This document shows positions 1 through 9,125 of a stretch of 64,000 bases of DNA, piece by piece. This stretch comes from Vibrio sp. FE10 (lineage in GTDB: Bacteria > Pseudomonadota > Gammaproteobacteria > Enterobacterales > Vibrionaceae). The stretch covers positions 124,001 through 188,000 of the forward strand of contig NZ_AP028068.1 of assembly GCF_030297155.1 (NCBI RefSeq). The letters run 5' to 3'. A program made the translations under genes and the position numbers. Position 1 is the stretch's first letter; the number at the start of each line of letters is the position of its first letter. The notes under the pieces were generated by a model that saw only the letters and a list, made by a program, of their open reading frames with translations, had not been told where the DNA came from and did not search any database.

Positions 1-322
1 AGAGCAGTACCGCAGACAGGGTCATTTGACCTAACCCACCGACTTGCATCAAAAACATCAGCAAGATTTTGCCCGCCAAAGTGAAGTGATCACCCGTGTC
101 GACAACGCCCAAGCCTGTCACACTGATTGCAGATGTGGCAGTAAACAACGCATCTGTAAAGCTAAGACCTGTCACAGAGAAGACTGGCAGCGTCAGCAAG
201 ATTGCAGAAGGGATAAGAACACCTAGGAAACTCGTAAGGATAATCTTCGGCTCAGAGCCTTTGCGTGGCTTTTTATCTGTATTGAGCGTGTAGAAAGTAC
301 CTTTTCGTTTCAACGAATTCAT
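1..322 (-). CDS. ktrB: KtrB potassium-transporter subunit, N-terminal part (runs off window)
   Basis: This is the first ~107 codons of an integral-membrane Trk/Ktr/HKT potassium channel subunit; the rest lies beyond the left edge. Translation from the ATG at 320-322 gives a basic cytoplasmic start, a first hydrophobic helix, then TSAISVTGLGVVDTG, the first pore loop with the SVTGL selectivity-filter signature of this family. It begins 12 bp after the ktrA stop, so the two form a ktrA-ktrB operon on the minus strand. In Vibrio the KtrAB complex is a Na+-dependent K+ uptake system gated by the KtrA ring. The assignment rests on the filter motif and the ktrA neighbour. Confidence 0.9.
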   Translation of the reverse strand, partial: MNSLKRKGTFYTLNTDKKPRKGSEPKIILTSFLGVLIPSAILLTLPVFSVTGLSFTDALFTATSAISVTGLGVVDTGDHFTLAGKILLMFLMQVGGLGQMTLSAVLL

Positions 323-334
323 ACGGTTACCTTA

Positions 335-991
335 TTACCAGTTACGTAACTTTCTAGACAAGGTATCTTTCGGACCAGCGATGATCACCACATCACCGAT
401 CTCTAAACTGACATCAAGTTCAGGGGCTTTGGTTAGGTTCGGGCCGCGCTTGAAGCCAAGTACTTCAACCCCTACCTCTTTGCACAACTTTAGGTCGCGA
501 AGTTGCTTACCTAATAACTTTGAGCCAATAACAATTTCTGTCATCGCTAAGCCACTACCTAGGTCGATAAATTCAAGAACGCGTCGGTCCAACATCTTAC
601 GCGCAACTCGGATCCCCATATCTCGCTCTGGCATTATGATATGGTCAGCGCCAATCTTAGCTAAGATCTTGCCGTGAAACTTATCGTTCGCCTTCACCCA
701 AACAGCCTTAGCGCCAGACTCTTTCACTACCAACGTCGTTAGAATGCTTGAGTTAACATCAGAGCCAATCGACACCATTACCATGTCGTAATCGTCAAGC
801 CTTAACTCTTTTACCGTTTCTTCGCTCGTGCAGTTCGCAACAATCGCTTGTGAAACAAAAGCCGCCGCTTCTTTCACTCGCTCTTCATCAATATCGACGG
901 CTAATACTTGCGCCCCTGAGCTTTGCAGCTCTTTGCAGACAGATAGACCAAAACGCCCCAAGCCGATAACTGCATATTGTTTGTCGCTCAT
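335..991 (-). CDS. ktrA: KtrA, RCK-domain regulatory subunit of Ktr K+ uptake
   Basis: 218-aa cytoplasmic protein with an N-terminal Rossmann fold: GLGRFG at residues 10-15, and the nucleotide-ribose-binding acidic residue in AVDIDEE around residue 33. It is followed by a C-terminal RCK_C (TrkA_C) half from about residue 135. Length and organisation match KtrA/TrkA-like regulators, which form an octameric ring under the KtrB pore and gate it according to ATP/ADP. ktrB follows 12 bp downstream. The upstream 186 bp separate it from the divergent mechanosensitive channel gene, so two osmoregulatory functions share one intergenic promoter region (inference). Confidence 0.93.
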   Translation of the reverse strand: MSDKQYAVIGLGRFGLSVCKELQSSGAQVLAVDIDEERVKEAAAFVSQAIVANCTSEETVKELRLDDYDMVMVSIGSDVNSSILTTLVVKESGAKAVWVKANDKFHGKILAKIGADHIIMPERDMGIRVARKMLDRRVLEFIDLGSGLAMTEIVIGSKLLGKQLRDLKLCKEVGVEVLGFKRGPNLTKAPELDVSLEIGDVVIIAGPKDTLSRKLRNW

Positions 992-1177
992 TTGAAATCC
1001 TGTTTAGAAATTTTAATTACACGGGATAGCCAAAGCTACATTAGTTTCTATCTCAAAAAAAGTTAGTTTTTCGATAATAAGGTTATACTAGTGTCATAAT
1101 CGCTTGATTTATAAAGGTAGAGAACAACTCCAATTTCTGCTAATTTCCAATTCATAATTTCTGCGGCAGCACACACA

Positions 1178-2293
1178 ATGAATGAATTCATCACCCAAGT
1201 ACAAACCTACATCAACCAGAGCCATAGTGATTGGGGCAACAGCGTCCTGTTCATCACTATTGCAAGCTTTTTCGCTTGGGTTGCTTGGCGAATTATCCAT
1301 AATCGCCTAGAAATCTTAGTCAAAAGAACCCCATTTCATTGGGATGACCTTTTATTAGAAGCCTTAAAAACGCCAGTTAGTACACTACTTTGGTGTTGGC
1401 CTGGTACTGTGTCGCTCGGGTTGATTCTTCAAGACCAATTTGGCAATGAAATCAACTGGCTAAGAACACTTAAGCATATTCTGATTATATGTACCTTTGT
1501 TTGGTTCACTCTGAGAATGATCACGAACTCAGAGGCCTATGTTTTAAAGCAGAAGACCAGAGACGAAACCACCGTTCAGGCTATCGCGAAAGTCGCTCGC
1601 TTGTTCTTCATGGTGATGGGTGGCCTCACAATCATGCAGGCATTCGGCCTCAGCCTTTCAGGTTTGCTGACATTCGGTGGCGTGGGTGGCTTAATCGTCG
1701 GTTTGGCGGCTAAAGACTTACTGTCGAACTTCTTTGGTGGGATGATGATTTACTTCGACCGTCCTTTTAAAGTCGGAGATTGGATTCGCTCACCAGATCG
1801 TCAAATTGAAGGAACTGTTGAACGTATTGGCTGGCGCATGACCATCATTCGTACCTTTGATAAGCGCCCTTTGTACGTGCCAAATTCCGTGTTCAGTAAC
1901 ATTGTGGTAGAAAACCCATCAAGAATGCTGAACCGCAGAATCAATGAAACTTTTGGGCTTCGCTATCAAGATGCAAACAAACTGGCTCTGATTGTGAATG
2001 ACGTAAAAGCCATGCTCGAAACGCACCCTGACATTGATGCTAAGCAGACGTTGATCGTTAACTTTGATAAGTTTGGCCCATCAACGCTCAACTTCTTTAT
2101 CTACACCTTCACAAAAACGGTCAATTGGGTGAGATACCACGAAGTTAAACAGGACGTTCTATTACAAGTGTTAGCGATTATTCATAAGCACAATGCTGAT
2201 ATCGCCTTCCCAACACAAACACTTAAGATCGATCCTCAAGGTTTTAACGAAGCTCAAGCTATCGTCACTTCCAATCCAGAAGCTCATCAATAA
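1178..2293 (+). CDS. MscS-family small-conductance mechanosensitive channel (YnaI/YbdG-like)
   Basis: 371-aa inner-membrane channel. About five hydrophobic helices precede the Gly/Ala-rich pore helix TM3 at about residues 160-190 (GGVGGLIVGLAAKDLLSN). Then comes the beta-domain start DRPFKVGDWI, typical of MscS proteins, and a cytoplasmic vestibule domain to the C terminus. MscS itself has about 286 residues and three helices, so the extra N-terminal helices place this with the YnaI/YbdG branch. It is expected to open under hypo-osmotic membrane tension. Divergent from ktrAB. Subfamily is inferred from helix count; an exact ortholog is not claimed. Confidence 0.85.
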   Translation: MNEFITQVQTYINQSHSDWGNSVLFITIASFFAWVAWRIIHNRLEILVKRTPFHWDDLLLEALKTPVSTLLWCWPGTVSLGLILQDQFGNEINWLRTLKHILIICTFVWFTLRMITNSEAYVLKQKTRDETTVQAIAKVARLFFMVMGGLTIMQAFGLSLSGLLTFGGVGGLIVGLAAKDLLSNFFGGMMIYFDRPFKVGDWIRSPDRQIEGTVERIGWRMTIIRTFDKRPLYVPNSVFSNIVVENPSRMLNRRINETFGLRYQDANKLALIVNDVKAMLETHPDIDAKQTLIVNFDKFGPSTLNFFIYTFTKTVNWVRYHEVKQDVLLQVLAIIHKHNADIAFPTQTLKIDPQGFNEAQAIVTSNPEAHQ

Positions 2294-2436
2294 CTGCGCC
2301 GATATTGCTTATCGTTGAATCAATTTCTTGTTCATAAGTAAATTGGTTTGCGGTAAGTAAACTGGTTATCGATAAGCAAACAAGGTGAAGCGTGGTAACA
2401 TAGTGCCAGTATTTTAATGCACCCAATTACCACTCT

Positions 2437-3972
2437 ATGATTTTACCTGTCATTCTAGCTGGCGGCTCTGGTAGCCGCCTCTGGCCACTGTCTCGAGAGC
2501 TCTACCCTAAGCAGTTCCTCAACATTGCTGGCGAACAGTCAATGCTTCAGCAGACCCTTCAACGCCTGCAAGGCCTTGAAGGTCACCTAAATAGTAGTGA
2601 ATGTGCTGATCCTTTAATCATCTGCAATGAAGAGCATCGCTTTATTGCTGCGGAACAAGCTCGATCGGCTAACATCCAACACAGTGGTATTTTGCTAGAG
2701 CCTGTCGGTCGAAACACGGCTCCAGCCATTGCATTAGCGGCATTACAAGCTTTAGGTAAATCAACCCATAATGAGCAAAATTCATCAGACCCGATCTTAT
2801 TAGTACTGGCTGCTGATCATCACATCGCTAACACCTCTGAATTCCAACAAGTGATCAGTCGCGGTGTTGATTACGCGAAGCAAGGCAAACTGGTGACATT
2901 CGGCATCACACCCAACGCTCCAGAAACGGGTTATGGCTATATCAAACAAGGGGAACCTCTTTCCCCTCTCGTGCAAACTGATACCAATGCTAAAGAGCAG
3001 TCTGCGCATCATGCTTACGCTATTGAATGCTTCGTTGAGAAACCCGATCAAGCGACAGCAGCAGAGTACATTCGCTCAGAGCTGTACTTATGGAACAGTG
3101 GCATGTTCATGTTTAAAGCATCTCGCTACCTTGAAGAACTTGCTGAACATCACCCAGATATCTTAGCCGCTTGCAAACTCGCTCTTTCAAAGCAAAATAC
3201 CGACCTCGACTTCATCCGTATCGACGCTGACGCGTTTAAAAACAGCCCAAGCGATTCTATCGATTATGCCGTGATGGAAAAGACCTCACACGCCGCAGTG
3301 ATCCCGATGGATGTTGGTTGGAATGATATTGGCTCGTGGTCAGCTATCTGGGATGTCAGTGATAAAGATGAGCATAACAACGTCATTGAAGGTGATGTGT
3401 TAACCGTCGATTCTCAACACAACTACATTCATGCAGAAAATAAGCTGGTCGCGACGGTAGGCGTCGAAAACCTCATTATTGTCGAAACCAAAGATGCAAT
3501 ATTGGTTGCGAGTAAAGATAAAGTGCAGGGCGTGAAATCGATTGTTAGCCAACTGAATCAAGCAGGTCGAACTGAACACATTTACCACCGAGAAGTCTTT
3601 AGGCCTTGGGGTAAATACGATGTGATCGATCTAGGCAAGCGCGACAAAGTGAAGCGCATTACAGTCAACGCTGGTCATAGGCTTTCGCTGCAAATGCATC
3701 ACCATAGGGCTGAACATTGGGTGGTAGTGGCAGGTACTGCGAAGGTAACCAACGACGATAAAACATATCTAATCGAAGAAGACCAATCGACTTACATTCC
3801 GCTAGGTCATATTCACAGCCTAGAGAACCCCGGAGAAGTACCTCTCGAGATGATCGAAGTACAAACCGGTAGCCATTTAAGTGAAGACGATATCATTCGA
3901 TATCAAGACAGCTATGGGCGAGACGTTCGAAACCAAGAAACTGATTCATCTCAAAACAACAAATCGAAATAA
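2437..3972 (+). CDS. manC: Mannose-1-phosphate guanylyltransferase / mannose-6-phosphate isomerase
   Basis: 511-aa bifunctional type II enzyme making GDP-mannose for surface polysaccharide. The N-terminal nucleotidyltransferase domain opens with GGSGSRLWP (residues 9-17) and PKQF (24-27), the pyrophosphorylase signature, and carries FVEKPD near residue 200. The C-terminal cupin domain (about 380-490) provides phosphomannose isomerase activity, with RPWGKYD and the metal-binding cluster QMHHHR near residue 418. Length is normal for ManC/CpsB. It is followed after 15 bp by manB, giving mannose-6-P to mannose-1-P to GDP-mannose in one transcript. No glycosyltransferases or other sugar genes flank it, so the pair looks detached from its polysaccharide locus. 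Confidence 0.95.
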   Translation: MILPVILAGGSGSRLWPLSRELYPKQFLNIAGEQSMLQQTLQRLQGLEGHLNSSECADPLIICNEEHRFIAAEQARSANIQHSGILLEPVGRNTAPAIALAALQALGKSTHNEQNSSDPILLVLAADHHIANTSEFQQVISRGVDYAKQGKLVTFGITPNAPETGYGYIKQGEPLSPLVQTDTNAKEQSAHHAYAIECFVEKPDQATAAEYIRSELYLWNSGMFMFKASRYLEELAEHHPDILAACKLALSKQNTDLDFIRIDADAFKNSPSDSIDYAVMEKTSHAAVIPMDVGWNDIGSWSAIWDVSDKDEHNNVIEGDVLTVDSQHNYIHAENKLVATVGVENLIIVETKDAILVASKDKVQGVKSIVSQLNQAGRTEHIYHREVFRPWGKYDVIDLGKRDKVKRITVNAGHRLSLQMHHHRAEHWVVVAGTAKVTNDDKTYLIEEDQSTYIPLGHIHSLENPGEVPLEMIEVQTGSHLSEDDIIRYQDSYGRDVRNQETDSSQNNKSK

Positions 3973-3987
3973 AGCGGCGACAATCAA

Positions 3988-5433
3988 GTGAAACCAACAT
4001 TAGACCTTAGCTGCTTTAAGAACAACGATATTCGCGGCCTCATTGGTGAGCAAATCAATGGGTATTTTGCCTACCTGCTCGGCAAAGCATTTGGCGAATA
4101 CGTCCTATCCGCGACACCTGAAACTTCATTCGATGGCTTGGCTCAAGTGGTGATTGGCCGTGATAACCGAGAAACGTCCCTTTCATTACAAGAAGCCATG
4201 ACCAAAGGCTTAATCGAGTCTGGGATCGCCGTCATAGACCTAGGTACGACTGGCACTGAAGAGATCTACTTTGCAACTCGCCACCTAGAAGCGGTTGGTG
4301 GAGTCCAAATTACGGCAAGCCATAATCCAATCAATTACAACGGAATGAAATTAGTTGGTTTGGACGCTAGTCCGATAAGTAAAAACAGTGGTTTAGATAA
4401 AGTCAAACAACGTATTGCAGATCTAGATCAAGAGTTGAACAACGACTTACCTATCAGTCATGTACAACCAAATAACTCTAGTAGATCGACCAGCATTATC
4501 GCCCCTTATGTAGATCACCTACTCTCGTATTTTAACCCGTCAAAGTTATCACCAATGAAGATTGTAGTTAATTCTGGCAACGGTGTTGCAGGGCATGTTA
4601 TCGATGCTTTAGAGAGTCGTTTCAGCGAATTCAGTGTTCCTATCACCTTCATCAAGGTTCACCATGCTCCAGACGGAAAATTTCCCAATGGCATTCCCAA
4701 CCCATTGATTAAAGAAAACCAAACAGCGACTCGAAATGCAATCTTAGAGCATTCCGCTGATCTAGGCATTGCCTGGGATGGTGATTTTGACCGCTGTTTT
4801 TTCTTTGACGAAAAAGGCAATTACATTGAGGGTTATTATATTGTCGGATTGCTTGCTGAAGCGTTCTTACTAAAAGAACCGAATGCAACCGTATTACACG
4901 ATATGCGTATGACATGGAACACGATTGAAGTCGCCAACAAACTTGGTGGGAAGGCTATTGCTGTCAAAGCTGGACATGCTCTCATCAAAGAGAAGATGAG
5001 AGAATTAAATGCGGTGTACGGTGGTGAAATGAGTGCGCACCATTATTTCCGTGATTTTGGGTATTGCGATTCAGGAATGATTCCTTGGCTCTTAGTGATT
5101 GAACTGATCAGCGAGACTCAACAATCTCTTCATCAATTGACCAGCTCGAGTATGGATAGATTCCCTTCTTCAGGAGAGATCAATCGTAAGGTTTCAGAAC
5201 CAGAACAAGTCATGGCTTATGTGTTGTCACACTATCAAGTTGATGCCGTTGAGATCGATCACACAGACGGGCTCAGCATGAATATGGGCACGTGGCGCTT
5301 TAACTTAAGAAAGTCCAATACAGAGCCGCTGATACGCCTCAACGTAGAAACCAAGCAAGATAGAACTTTGCTGTCACAAAAAGTGGAAGAGCTACTTAAC
5401 CTAATCTGTACTAATTCAGGCCTAATCAAATAA
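3988..5433 (+). CDS. manB: Phosphomannomutase, alpha-D-phosphohexomutase family
   Basis: 481-aa enzyme converting mannose-6-phosphate to mannose-1-phosphate. The GTG start at 3988 is chosen because the protein then begins at the conserved FKNNDIRG motif. Catalytic phosphoserine loop TASHNP is at about 109-114, the Mg-binding DGDFDR at 264-269, the sugar-recognition GEMSAHHYF around 348, and the phosphate-binding loop RKSNTEPLIRL near 440. All four family signatures are intact, so it should be active. It lies 15 bp after manC with no terminator between, and a hairpin terminator follows at 5461. Confidence 0.94.
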   Translation: MKPTLDLSCFKNNDIRGLIGEQINGYFAYLLGKAFGEYVLSATPETSFDGLAQVVIGRDNRETSLSLQEAMTKGLIESGIAVIDLGTTGTEEIYFATRHLEAVGGVQITASHNPINYNGMKLVGLDASPISKNSGLDKVKQRIADLDQELNNDLPISHVQPNNSSRSTSIIAPYVDHLLSYFNPSKLSPMKIVVNSGNGVAGHVIDALESRFSEFSVPITFIKVHHAPDGKFPNGIPNPLIKENQTATRNAILEHSADLGIAWDGDFDRCFFFDEKGNYIEGYYIVGLLAEAFLLKEPNATVLHDMRMTWNTIEVANKLGGKAIAVKAGHALIKEKMRELNAVYGGEMSAHHYFRDFGYCDSGMIPWLLVIELISETQQSLHQLTSSSMDRFPSSGEINRKVSEPEQVMAYVLSHYQVDAVEIDHTDGLSMNMGTWRFNLRKSNTEPLIRLNVETKQDRTLLSQKVEELLNLICTNSGLIK

Positions 5434-5460
5434 ACTTGTGTTGTCATTTACTAGGTAAAC

Positions 5461-5486
5461 AAAAGCCGCAAATAATTGCGGCTTTC
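5461..5486. terminator. Bidirectional intrinsic terminator after manB
   Basis: Perfect 10-bp stem AAAGCCGCAA / TTGCGGCTTT with an ATAA loop. It sits between manB on plus and the convergent small secreted-protein gene on minus, with A/T tracts on both sides. Confidence 0.85.
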
Positions 5487-5504
5487 TCATGTCAGTAAAC
5501 TGTA

Positions 5505-5912
5505 CTATTTGAGCTGTCGAGCGGTATAGCTTTCACTGGTGACTCCAGAGCCTTTACGCTTTTTCATTGTGACTTTGACTGAACGCTTAGCATCAGCAAC
5601 ATCATAGCGAATAGCTTGCCCTAAGAACTTGTCGTTGCGCTTGAGTTCTCTGGCTTCTAACTTAATCGTTTTGTTACCGCGGTTCACATCACAACGGTAA
5701 TCCCAATCGTTATTGCCATCTTTCAAACTAAGTAGAATACGCTGATTGCTTTTTCCTGACGTCGCTTTAATACCACGAGGTTGCTTGTCAATCGCTAGAG
5801 CAAGACCAGCTTTACATAGTTGCTCAGCGTTAAAGCCAGTTGCGGCTTGTACATTTGATATAGAAAACGTGTTTACTGCAATTAATACGACACTCGCCAA
5901 TACTGCTTTCAT
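5505..5912 (-). CDS. Small secreted hypothetical protein
   Basis: 135 aa with a clear Sec signal peptide: MKAVLASVV hydrophobic core, probable cleavage after NVQA near residue 23. The mature part is basic and rich in Lys/Arg (a KVTMKKRKGSG stretch near the C terminus), with two cysteines, one in QLCKAGLALAI and one in YRCDVN, that could form a disulfide. I do not recognise a family. Predicted periplasmic or secreted. It is monocistronic, convergent with manB and separated from aroG by 176 bp. Confidence 0.65.
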   Translation of the reverse strand: MKAVLASVVLIAVNTFSISNVQAATGFNAEQLCKAGLALAIDKQPRGIKATSGKSNQRILLSLKDGNNDWDYRCDVNRGNKTIKLEARELKRNDKFLGQAIRYDVADAKRSVKVTMKKRKGSGVTSESYTARQLK

Positions 5913-6019
5913 TGATACGACTCTTCAGTTTATGGAACACCACACCATTTAACCATTCACTATACGATAAGTAAATAAACTTATAGTATGACAACCCTTA
6001 AATTTGCAAGTCCACAAAG

Positions 6020-6081
6020 AAGCCCTTACTAGCAACGGCTAATAAGGGCTTGGAATTTTCAGTCGCTTAGTCGCTGACTGT
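6020..6081. terminator. Hairpins downstream of aroG
   Basis: Two inverted repeats follow the aroG stop on the minus strand: CAGTC/GACTG at 6061-6081 followed by AAAATT, then AAGCCCTTA/TAAGGGCTT at 6020-6051. Neither has a long U tract on minus, so termination efficiency is uncertain. Confidence 0.5.
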
Positions 6082-6088
6082 AATTAGT

Positions 6089-7141
6089 CTATTTGTTGCG
6101 GCGAGCTTCAACAGCGTCTGCCAACTGGCGAAGTACTGTTTCAGTATCTTCCCAACCAATACATGCATCAGTAACAGATTGGCCGTAAGTTGCAGCTTTA
6201 CCATCAACAAGATCTTGGCGACCTTCAACAAGGTGAGATTCAATCATCACACCAAAGATAGCTTTGTCGCCGCCAGAGATTTGAGCACTAACGTCATCAG
6301 ATACATTCATTTGACGCTTAAACTGCTTAGAGCTGTTTGCGTGGCTGAAATCAATCATTACCTTTTGTGGAAGGCCTGACGCCGCTAGTTCTTCTTTGAT
6401 TTTACCTACATGCTCAGCGCTGTAGTTTGGCTCTTTACCGCCACGTAAAATGATATGACAGTCAGGGTTACCCACTGTTTCAATAATTGCTGAGTGTCCG
6501 TACTTAGTTACAGATAAGAAGTGGTGCGAAGCACTTGCCGAACGAATCGCGTCTGTTGCGATCTTGATGTTGCCATCAGTACCGTTCTTAAAGCCAACTG
6601 GGCAAGATAAGCCAGAAGCCAATTCACGGTGAACTTGAGATTCTGTCGTACGTGCGCCGATTGCACCCCAGCTGATTAGGTCTGCTACGTATTGAGGTGT
6701 GATCATATCTAGGAATTCACTTGCCGTAGGCATTCCCATATCAGTTAGGTCAAGCAGAAGCTTACGTCCAAGACGAAGACCGTCATTTAGCTTGAACGTA
6801 TCGTTCATGTACGGGTCGTTGATTAGGCCTTTCCAACCAACAGTTGTACGTGGTTTTTCAAAGTAAACACGCATTACGATTTCAAGGTTATCGCCTAGTT
6901 CGTCGCGTAGTACTTTCAAACGTTTACCATACTCAAGCGCAGCTTCTGTGTCATGAATAGAACATGGGCCAACAATAACAAGCAAGCGGTCGTCGCTTTC
7001 TTCTAGAATATTGTGGATCGCTTTGCGGCTTTCAAAGGTTGTAGAAGAAGCAACTTCTGTCGCTGGAAACTTTTCTAAAACAGCAACAGGTGGTAATAAC
7101 TCTTTTACTTTGTTAATTCTTACATCATCAGTCTGGAACAT
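6089..7141 (-). CDS. aroG: 3-deoxy-7-phosphoheptulonate synthase, AroG (Phe-regulated) type
   Basis: 350 aa, exactly the length of E. coli AroG. It condenses phosphoenolpyruvate and erythrose-4-phosphate, the first step of the shikimate pathway. Type I DAHP synthase hallmarks are present: KELLPP and FPATE near the N terminus, VGPCSIHD with the metal Cys at residue 60, RTTVGWKGLINDP, GARTTESQVHRE, DFSHANSSKQ carrying a metal His, GVMIESHL carrying a metal Glu, and DACIGWEDT carrying a metal Asp. Overall similarity to remembered E. coli AroG is high throughout, which favours the Phe-sensitive isozyme over AroF/AroH. The upstream region carries a TyrR-like box pair (7291-7329). Confidence 0.93.
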   Translation of the reverse strand: MFQTDDVRINKVKELLPPVAVLEKFPATEVASSTTFESRKAIHNILEESDDRLLVIVGPCSIHDTEAALEYGKRLKVLRDELGDNLEIVMRVYFEKPRTTVGWKGLINDPYMNDTFKLNDGLRLGRKLLLDLTDMGMPTASEFLDMITPQYVADLISWGAIGARTTESQVHRELASGLSCPVGFKNGTDGNIKIATDAIRSASASHHFLSVTKYGHSAIIETVGNPDCHIILRGGKEPNYSAEHVGKIKEELAASGLPQKVMIDFSHANSSKQFKRQMNVSDDVSAQISGGDKAIFGVMIESHLVEGRQDLVDGKAATYGQSVTDACIGWEDTETVLRQLADAVEARRNK

Positions 7142-7290
7142 TGCTTACTTCTTCCTTTTTTCTATCCTTGAGCTGAATGTACGTTGTCTCACGTAACTTT
7201 CTATCAGCACTAATCTTCTTGTTCCCTGTAACTTAACTAGTAAAAACTCTAGTTTCAATCACTAATTGAAAATAAACGCAATTTTTTTTG

Positions 7291-7329
7291 TGTTTTATAT
7301 TTAAAACACCCTGTATACCATTGTTTACA
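7291..7329 (-). promoter_or_regulatory. Paired TyrR-like boxes upstream of aroG
   Basis: TGTATA-N6-TTTACA at 7312-7329 differs by one base from the TyrR strong-box consensus TGTAAA-N6-TTTACA. A second dyad, TGTTTT-N6-AAAACA at 7291-7308, keeps the conserved G and C 14 bp apart, as weak boxes do. Their centres are 21 bp apart, two helical turns, the classic strong/weak TyrR pair geometry. They lie 150-190 bp upstream of the aroG start. TyrR controls aroG in enterics; use in this organism is inference. Confidence 0.5.
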
Positions 7330-7417
7330 CGCTATCGATTGCGTAATTTATGACAGGTTAAGAACGGTTATACTTCAAGCTTCACCATACATGTAAATTT
7401 GCAGAACTTGAAAATAA

Positions 7418-7446
7418 AAAAGCTCACGTGATTAACATGAGCTTTT
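7418..7446 (-). terminator. Intrinsic terminator after the DUF3820 gene
   Basis: Stem AAAAGCTCA / TGAGCTTTT (7418-7426 with 7438-7446), followed on the minus strand by a U-rich run. It lies just after the stop codon at 7453. Confidence 0.7.
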
Positions 7447-7452
7447 AACTAA

Positions 7453-7668
7453 TTACATTCTTTTCAATGGCTTGACAACGCTATCAAGCCCTTCAATTTT
7501 TAATGCTAAACACAGCTTGAGTAAGTCACCTAACTCGCCAGAGGGAAAGCCTTTCTTATCAAACCACAGTAAGTATTCCTCCGGCAGATCGATCAATATA
7601 CGACCAGCGTATTTACCAAATGGCATATGCATTCTAGCAAGTTTAATTAGGTTCTCTTTCTCTAGCAT
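7453..7668 (-). CDS. DUF3820 family small protein
   Basis: 71-aa cytosolic protein of the DUF3820 type. The core MPFGKYAGRILIDLPEEYL, then WF and KGFPSGELGDLL, matches the family pattern, here with the usual ~70-residue length. Members are widespread in Vibrio and relatives; some are annotated as putative quorum-sensing-regulated factors, without a proven biochemical role. It starts 12 bp after the stop of the upstream lipoprotein gene and probably shares its transcript. Function remains unknown. Confidence 0.8.
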   Translation of the reverse strand: MLEKENLIKLARMHMPFGKYAGRILIDLPEEYLLWFDKKGFPSGELGDLLKLCLALKIEGLDSVVKPLKRM

Positions 7669-7680
7669 TACAGGCTCTTT

Positions 7681-8352
7681 CTAGGCTTTTTCTATTCTTT
7701 GTAGAGTATCACCTAAACGCTCAACCCAATAGTTGATTGCATCTTTGGCATCATCCAGTGAATCAATCATTGTCGAGAAATCTTTATTGCCGGCTTCACG
7801 GTCGATGGCTGCAAACAATGGCGTGCCCTCTTGAGCATCACTTACCAAGAGCTCAACACTGGCGCTTCCCACATTGGTATGCTCACCGGTCGTGACCTTA
7901 GATATGGTAGACATCGCAAGGCCAAACGGCAGTACACTACTGGTCACGGCTAAGATGGGGTTGGGTGTTTCAACGTTGCTCAACGCGATACTTAGGCGCA
8001 GCGTATTCCCGGTAGGCTCATCGACAATCGTTTTATGGGGCGATATTTTCTCTTCCAAACGCGCAACCATGTGATCAGTGAGTTCCTGAATGTCTTCCTG
8101 CTCTAACGACCCCTCTTCTGCCAGTACAAAGATTTGGTCGATCACCACTGAATCATACTCATCGAGTTTGGCTTTCAGGCGTTGTGAATCACGTAACCCT
8201 ATCCTTGCCCATACTAGATCGACGCCTCCATCAGGACCGGCGCTAAAATCTTCATAGCTGGTGAATTTGGTTGCGGTTTTAATTGGGCCGCCTGCACAAC
8301 CAAACAAAAAGATGCTGGTTGCAACAAGCAAGAGAAGTTTTAAAGGTGTCAT
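7681..8352 (-). CDS. DUF3313-like outer-membrane lipoprotein
   Basis: 223 aa with a type II signal peptide: hydrophobic LLLLVATSIFLF, then lipobox LFGC with Cys19 as the lipidated residue and Ala/Gly/Gly following, so outer-membrane sorting is expected. The body (TSYEDF, LVWARIGLRD, a YDSVVIDQI segment, then RLSIALSNVETPNP) resembles the DUF3313 lipoprotein family. No catalytic motif is visible. It is probably transcribed with the DUF3820 gene 12 bp downstream. The family call is by pattern and moderately certain; the lipoprotein call is strong. Confidence 0.75.
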   Translation of the reverse strand: MTPLKLLLLVATSIFLFGCAGGPIKTATKFTSYEDFSAGPDGGVDLVWARIGLRDSQRLKAKLDEYDSVVIDQIFVLAEEGSLEQEDIQELTDHMVARLEEKISPHKTIVDEPTGNTLRLSIALSNVETPNPILAVTSSVLPFGLAMSTISKVTTGEHTNVGSASVELLVSDAQEGTPLFAAIDREAGNKDFSTMIDSLDDAKDAINYWVERLGDTLQRIEKA

Positions 8353-8451
8353 AGCGCACTTCGGTTAAATTTAGGACTCTAAATAAGTATGCCATACCCT
8401 ATGTGAAAAGGTTGTAGAAAAAAGGGTTAAAACTCAGAGCTATCTCTAAAA

Positions 8452-8805
8452 TTAGTCATGTTGCACAGTGTGGGCATACTCGACAATCACTTGATTACCT
8501 TCAATGTAAGCATTTTGAATCTCACCATCCACACTCATTCGGCTTTTCAAATACACCACTTTAGGACCATTCTCTCGACCTTCTTTCAACGACGGGAAGA
8601 CATTCCTTGGTTCTAAATGAAGTAAACGACAAAAGTGACTAATGAAAGACATCGTTAATGGCGTCTCGCCTCTCAACACTCTAGAGAAATCAAGCTGGTT
8701 CATTCCAAGCTTTTTTGAAAACTCCATCTGCGTAATTCGCATTCGCGATTTTTGTGACATCCAAGTTTGATACAGCGCGTCTCTATCTTGTTCTGTGAAT
8801 TCCAT
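8452..8805 (-). CDS. XRE-type helix-turn-helix transcriptional regulator
   Basis: About 117 aa from the ATG at 8803-8805, preceded by AAGGAAG as ribosome-binding site; an upstream in-frame ATG at 8853 lacks one and is not preferred. Residues ~18-65 form a Cro/C1-like HTH: MRITQMEFSKKLGMNQ as helices 1-2, then DFSRVLRGETPLT as recognition helix. The C-terminal ~45 residues (KVVYLKSRM, then a strand-rich end) could be a small dimerisation or ligand part. It is a solo regulator facing gbpA across a 484-bp intergenic region. Target unknown. Confidence 0.7.
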   Translation of the reverse strand: MEFTEQDRDALYQTWMSQKSRMRITQMEFSKKLGMNQLDFSRVLRGETPLTMSFISHFCRLLHLEPRNVFPSLKEGRENGPKVVYLKSRMSVDGEIQNAYIEGNQVIVEYAHTVQHD

Positions 8806-9125
8806 ACTGCTTCCTTTATATAACTTATACCAATCAATTGTCCGGCTTTTCATACATGGCGTGTCAGGGTTTGGTTAGTGGAAACCAAAGGTTTGGTTTT
8901 GATATGCGCGCAATTGTCGTACAGAACAAAACACAACAGCTAAAATCATTCACAAAAACGATTAGAGCAAATACTTTCTTCATTTATATCAATAATTTAT
9001 ACGTTGACGAACTAAACATATAGCAAGTTAATTTGTATTAAGAATTAAAAGTTCGAGATTAGCATTCCACATTTCAATCGATTGATTCGCATTTATAAAA
9101 CTGGTTGGCTACATTCCGCTTGCTT

